Below are positions 60,536 to 64,000 of a stretch of 64,000 nt of DNA, piece by piece. The position numbers and the translations under genes are program-made. The stretch comes from Sympetrum striolatum (lineage: Eukaryota; Arthropoda; Insecta; Odonata; Libellulidae): the NCBI GenBank assembly GCA_947579665.1, contig OX388344.1, forward strand, positions 9,046,346 through 9,110,345, given 5' to 3'. Each line of letters begins with the position of its first letter. Within the stretch, counting starts at the first letter, position 1. A model generated the notes under the pieces. The model had not been told where the DNA came from. It worked only from the letters and a program-made list of their open reading frames with translations, and searched no databases.

Positions 60536-62328
60536 GAGTTCTTGCCAGGTTTTCAGAGTTACTCTTGCGAATAAAGATTGGAGGTTTTTGAAAACGAAAG
60601 AGCTTTATTTACCTTTAAGGACGACCGGCGGAAAAAGAGAGCTGCAAGCCAAAAGAGCGAAGGCGGCAGAGAACCGGCGATGGATGCAGACAATTTCGCG
60701 TGACTAGGGCTACAATCACATGCACTCTGTTTTTAGGTGCAAACTGCTCATTGCTTATACATTCTACGAAAAAGGGAAAAGTGAGGAAGAGGGGCAACCA
60801 GGTTATTGGAGACTCTGACTGACTGACTTGGAGGTTAGACCTGGTCGTCATGTGTTAAATTCGTGGCTAATTAAAACTAAGGAATCACGAGCTGCAAGAT
60901 GGGAGCAAATCGGTTTTCCTTCGCTGTATCCCTTTTGTATTCGAGGTCAGTTCAAAAATATTTTATCCACTCCATCCCTGGTATAACAGCTTTATACTGT
61001 GTGACTGTGCTTCCTAAATACGTCAAGGACATCCTCAATTTCGGTTTAAAGTTTGCACCTCCTCATCCCTCATTTCTTCGACAGTTAAAAACCTCGTAGC
61101 GGATTTTGGAGTAGCCCTTAACAGTGAAATTTCATCAGTGAAACATATAGTGACGGAATGGATCTACTGAAAGCCGACATAGGACAGTGCGTGGTCCTTT
61201 ATTTTATACGAACCACCCCCTAACCAAGCGCTGCTTATTCTAATGCTCACTCTCCTACTCTCACTTAAATGATACTAGAAAGATAAAAATAAGGGAACAT
61301 TGTTTTTAGATGAAAATGATAAAGCATGGACTTTTCAACTGAGATAAGTAACTTTTATATATTGGCTATTATAGGGAATATCTAATAGATGGATAAAAAA
61401 TGTCACAGCTTCTTAATTTAAGTCTTAAAGAATTCATAATTGTATAGGAAAATATTCAATAATTACCTAATTACCTCAATGAAGTTTTAATCAGAAGTAT
61501 TTGTGTTGTCTGAAGGAGGGGCGCGAATTCTTCCATCATCCTTAGCAAGGATATCGTAAAAACTACGCGGAAATGAAGAGGAAGGCAAACATACGAGAAG
61601 AACGGCGAGTTCTTGAAAATCAATCGATATCTTGAACACTGAAGAAGAAGAAAAAATAGAAAGGTTTTTCAGCCGCCCTCATTCAAAAACGGTAGACTCC
61701 GGGATCGATACTTCGAAGTCGACTTTAAGTCATAATCGATAGATACTGTCATGGCGGTTTAAGAATGTAAACAATGTAAGGGATATAGAATTGTTAGATA
61801 GATTGCTCTCCAGATTGGTGTTATTTAGTTGCAGATATTAAGATCGAGAAGACTCTTACATCTTATACAGCCTTCCGAGCACGTTTCAACTTCATTGAAG
61901 TTCAACTATTTCCGTTCTTTATCGCAGCCCGCTTTTAAGTAAAACAAAAAGTTTCTCCGATGTGTTTTAAATCTCTCTAAAGTACTGCACCATGTTTTGT
62001 TTGTATATTAACCTCTCAAGAAGTCTTCGAATTGTTCTTAAATACTGTGCCATTTTGAAACACTTTGCTTTCCAACTAATTATGTGGTTGTTTCTTTCGT
62101 CTCGTAAAGGTTTGTTAAGAACTGTTGTTGGTAGCGGACTGTGATTGCTGTTCTTTGTTGCACTTACTTGGTAAGCAGAGCAAATGGTTGTACGAAATTA
62201 TGATGGATACTACTGTGTCTCTAAATTGTTATCCTGTTTAGGCAAGTATAATGTCTATCAAAGTTATCAGTTTGAATAGCAACTGCTAAGCAATCTTTGA
62301 ATTTTTGTTGAATACTTTCTAATCTTAA
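60536..62328. other. Gene-free stretch
   Basis: 60560-61200 has mixed GC content, an AATAAA at 60571 and CGAAAGAGCTTTATTTACC. It could be LTR-like material, but no terminal TG/CA pair, primer site or domain was found. The rest is AT-rich with nothing recognisable. Confidence 0.3.
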
Positions 62329-62370
62329 GGCCGTCATACACGGGGAAATATTTCCTGGTGTATGACAGCC
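62329..62370. repeat. 42-bp imperfect palindrome
   Basis: GGCCGTCATACACGGGGAAA, then TATTTCCTGGTGTATGACAGCC: GTCATACAC pairs with GTGTATGAC, and the centre GGAAATATTTCC is itself a perfect palindrome. It may be a tiny inverted-repeat element or the joined ends of one. Confidence 0.85.
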
Positions 62371-64000
62371 TTTATATTCATTGTGAAGCACTATTTATAT
62401 AAATTGTACAATTCGCATACCCTGCTTAAATAAATTAATCTGATACTACCTATGAACCGCCTTATTCCACTAAGTACACCTTGCCAATGCGAAGTATTTG
62501 AGTACTTTAACAGCTAAAGTGAAATTAAAAACAATTGTACCAGGATTTTATTCGTGTCCAAGGATTTCGCATGGAAGAATGTGATTCCAGAATTAAAAGA
62601 CTCAACCATATTTCTCGAAGAAACGGAATTATGTGACTAGGAAATACAGGAAGAGATCGGATATGGTATGTGAAAATACTTTCGATATAAAGTGGTTGAT
62701 CTTTCTTACATCACAGTTCACTTGGCTCCTAACAGTTTGCTAGAAATATGTAGCTGTTAATTAAAAAGTAATAGAAATTCCGAAAAATAATTTTGTTATT
62801 CCAAATAGTTTAATCAAAACTTAAATCCCGAAAAGGTTTGTGAAAAATGTTATAATTCAGTAGAGGTTATGGATGTAGCATAAACTATTGCACCTCATTC
62901 CCTATCTTTTGTACACTTATATGGCATTACAAAAGTAGTATGTTTCAGAAAGTTCCATCAAATATCAGTCCCTAATTACTAAGGAGCATCCAGATTTGCC
63001 GCAACTTTCTTATTGCTTAATTTATTTTGGTTTCTTGTTTAATTCTGTGATTATTGTATTGCAAGCACCTCATATGAGTATCTGTATACTGGTTAACTTT
63101 TTAATGTATATTGCCAACTATTTATATTTCTCTCTATGTTCAAATAATAATGCTACAGATGACGTATTTTGATTCACGAGATAAGAGGTTTTTTCTATTA
63201 CCTTCTTCAAGACACTGGAAATTAAATAGGAAATTCGTTATCAGTTATTTAAAACAATGTAATTGGCTTAACCTAATTTAATGCTGAAAACTTAATTGGC
63301 TCATTTTTGTACCCCTTCCATGACATTTCATTAATATAACTTTTATTTTTCTTTCACTTACTAAGAAATCTTAACAGCGCAAATAATGAGTATGATATAA
63401 TAATATGACCCAAGAAATGAATAGTAGCACATAAGCTATGCATGCTTTTAATTGATTTTTTTATTTATTACTTCTTTTAGATATGTTATTTCAAAAATAC
63501 TTGAAATAAATTTGTTTTTATGGACGACACTTTGGTATTTGAAGATTCCCAATAGGTTATAACCTATAGCAAGAGCCTAGGTTGAAAATAGGCAGAGGTG
63601 ACCTTTTGTTCCACATTGGTTTCATGTTAGCATCCACATTGTTCTACATCGTCCTCATGGACTGTGGCAAATGTCTTGTGGCTGTCCACTTAAGTTCCAT
63701 ATGGCCATGTTCCACACTAGCAACAAAGAATTTCTATCTGGACAGCTACTTTGAATTTGACCAAGGAATTTTGTGTGTTCTTGTATGTACTGTGCCAAAT
63801 CAAAACTTATGATGTGCCCACAACTTTATCTAAAATATTGCTTTTTTATACAGTAAGGATATCAAAATGGAGAGAGGAAGAAACACAAGCAAATATTACA
63901 GCATACGTTCAGGAATGGCTAAAGTATGGTAAATTCAGAAATGAGAGAAAGAAGAAAAGAAATATTAACATTATAAACTTTGTGACATCAATGTTAGCAT
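62371..64000. other. Gene-free stretch to the window end
   Basis: AT-rich. An open frame at 63582-63812 has hydrophobic segments but no recognisable family, splice partner or codon evidence, so it is not called. Confidence 0.35.

Noticed and set aside
63582..63812. 76-codon frame with hydrophobic segments
   Set aside because: No family resemblance, no poly(A) or splice support.

Overview
The window looks like AT-rich nuclear DNA from an arthropod, most likely an insect. It is dominated by introns, intergenic DNA and decayed mobile elements. This rests on spliced genes with GT-AG introns, tRNA-derived SINEs, a Copia-type LTR retrotransposon whose primer site matches initiator tRNA-Met, and pogo/Tigger, hAT, Helitron, CR1/Jockey-like and Penelope-like remnants. 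The order of insect cannot be given from the sequence. Most long open frames are chance or transposon relics.

Layout. (1) 1-7713 is copy A of a segmental duplication; copy B lies at 44763-54440, same orientation, roughly 96-97% identical by eye. Both contain an old diverged inverted repeat (about 1900-3600 in A) and a possible small two-exon gene. Copy B also carries a 1161-bp Helitron and a 731-bp segment absent from A. (2) 7714-10774 is a 3'-truncated Copia element on the minus strand, which starts exactly where similarity between A and B stops. (3) 10775-15400 holds the only clear cellular gene: the last two coding exons of a BICD-family-like dynein adaptor on the plus strand. (4) 15400-29660 is intergenic, with a Tigger fragment, a SINE, two CR1/Jockey-like LINE fragments, a hAT C-terminus and a 237-bp fold-back element. 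(5) 29858-31260 is a cytosine-rich minisatellite with 118-bp and 581-bp periods. (6) 31690-44762 has a diverged tandem pair around another fold-back unit, a second Helitron, a duplicated exon-like unit, a second Tigger pseudogene and a 1107-bp tandem dimer packed with tRNA-like B-boxes. (7) 54441-64000 is mostly featureless, with a second small fold-back element, a second SINE, an AACGTT-based minisatellite and a likely RTE-type LINE piece.

The most interesting material is structural. Two asymmetric fold-back elements (29406-29642 and 58016-58111) belong to one family, have opposite orientations, share an exact 30-bp tail and are flanked by 13-bp and 11-bp target-site duplications. They look like miniature relatives of Penelope-like element ends. 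The Helitron in copy B has its exact empty site preserved in copy A, so both ends and the A|T insertion point can be read at base resolution.
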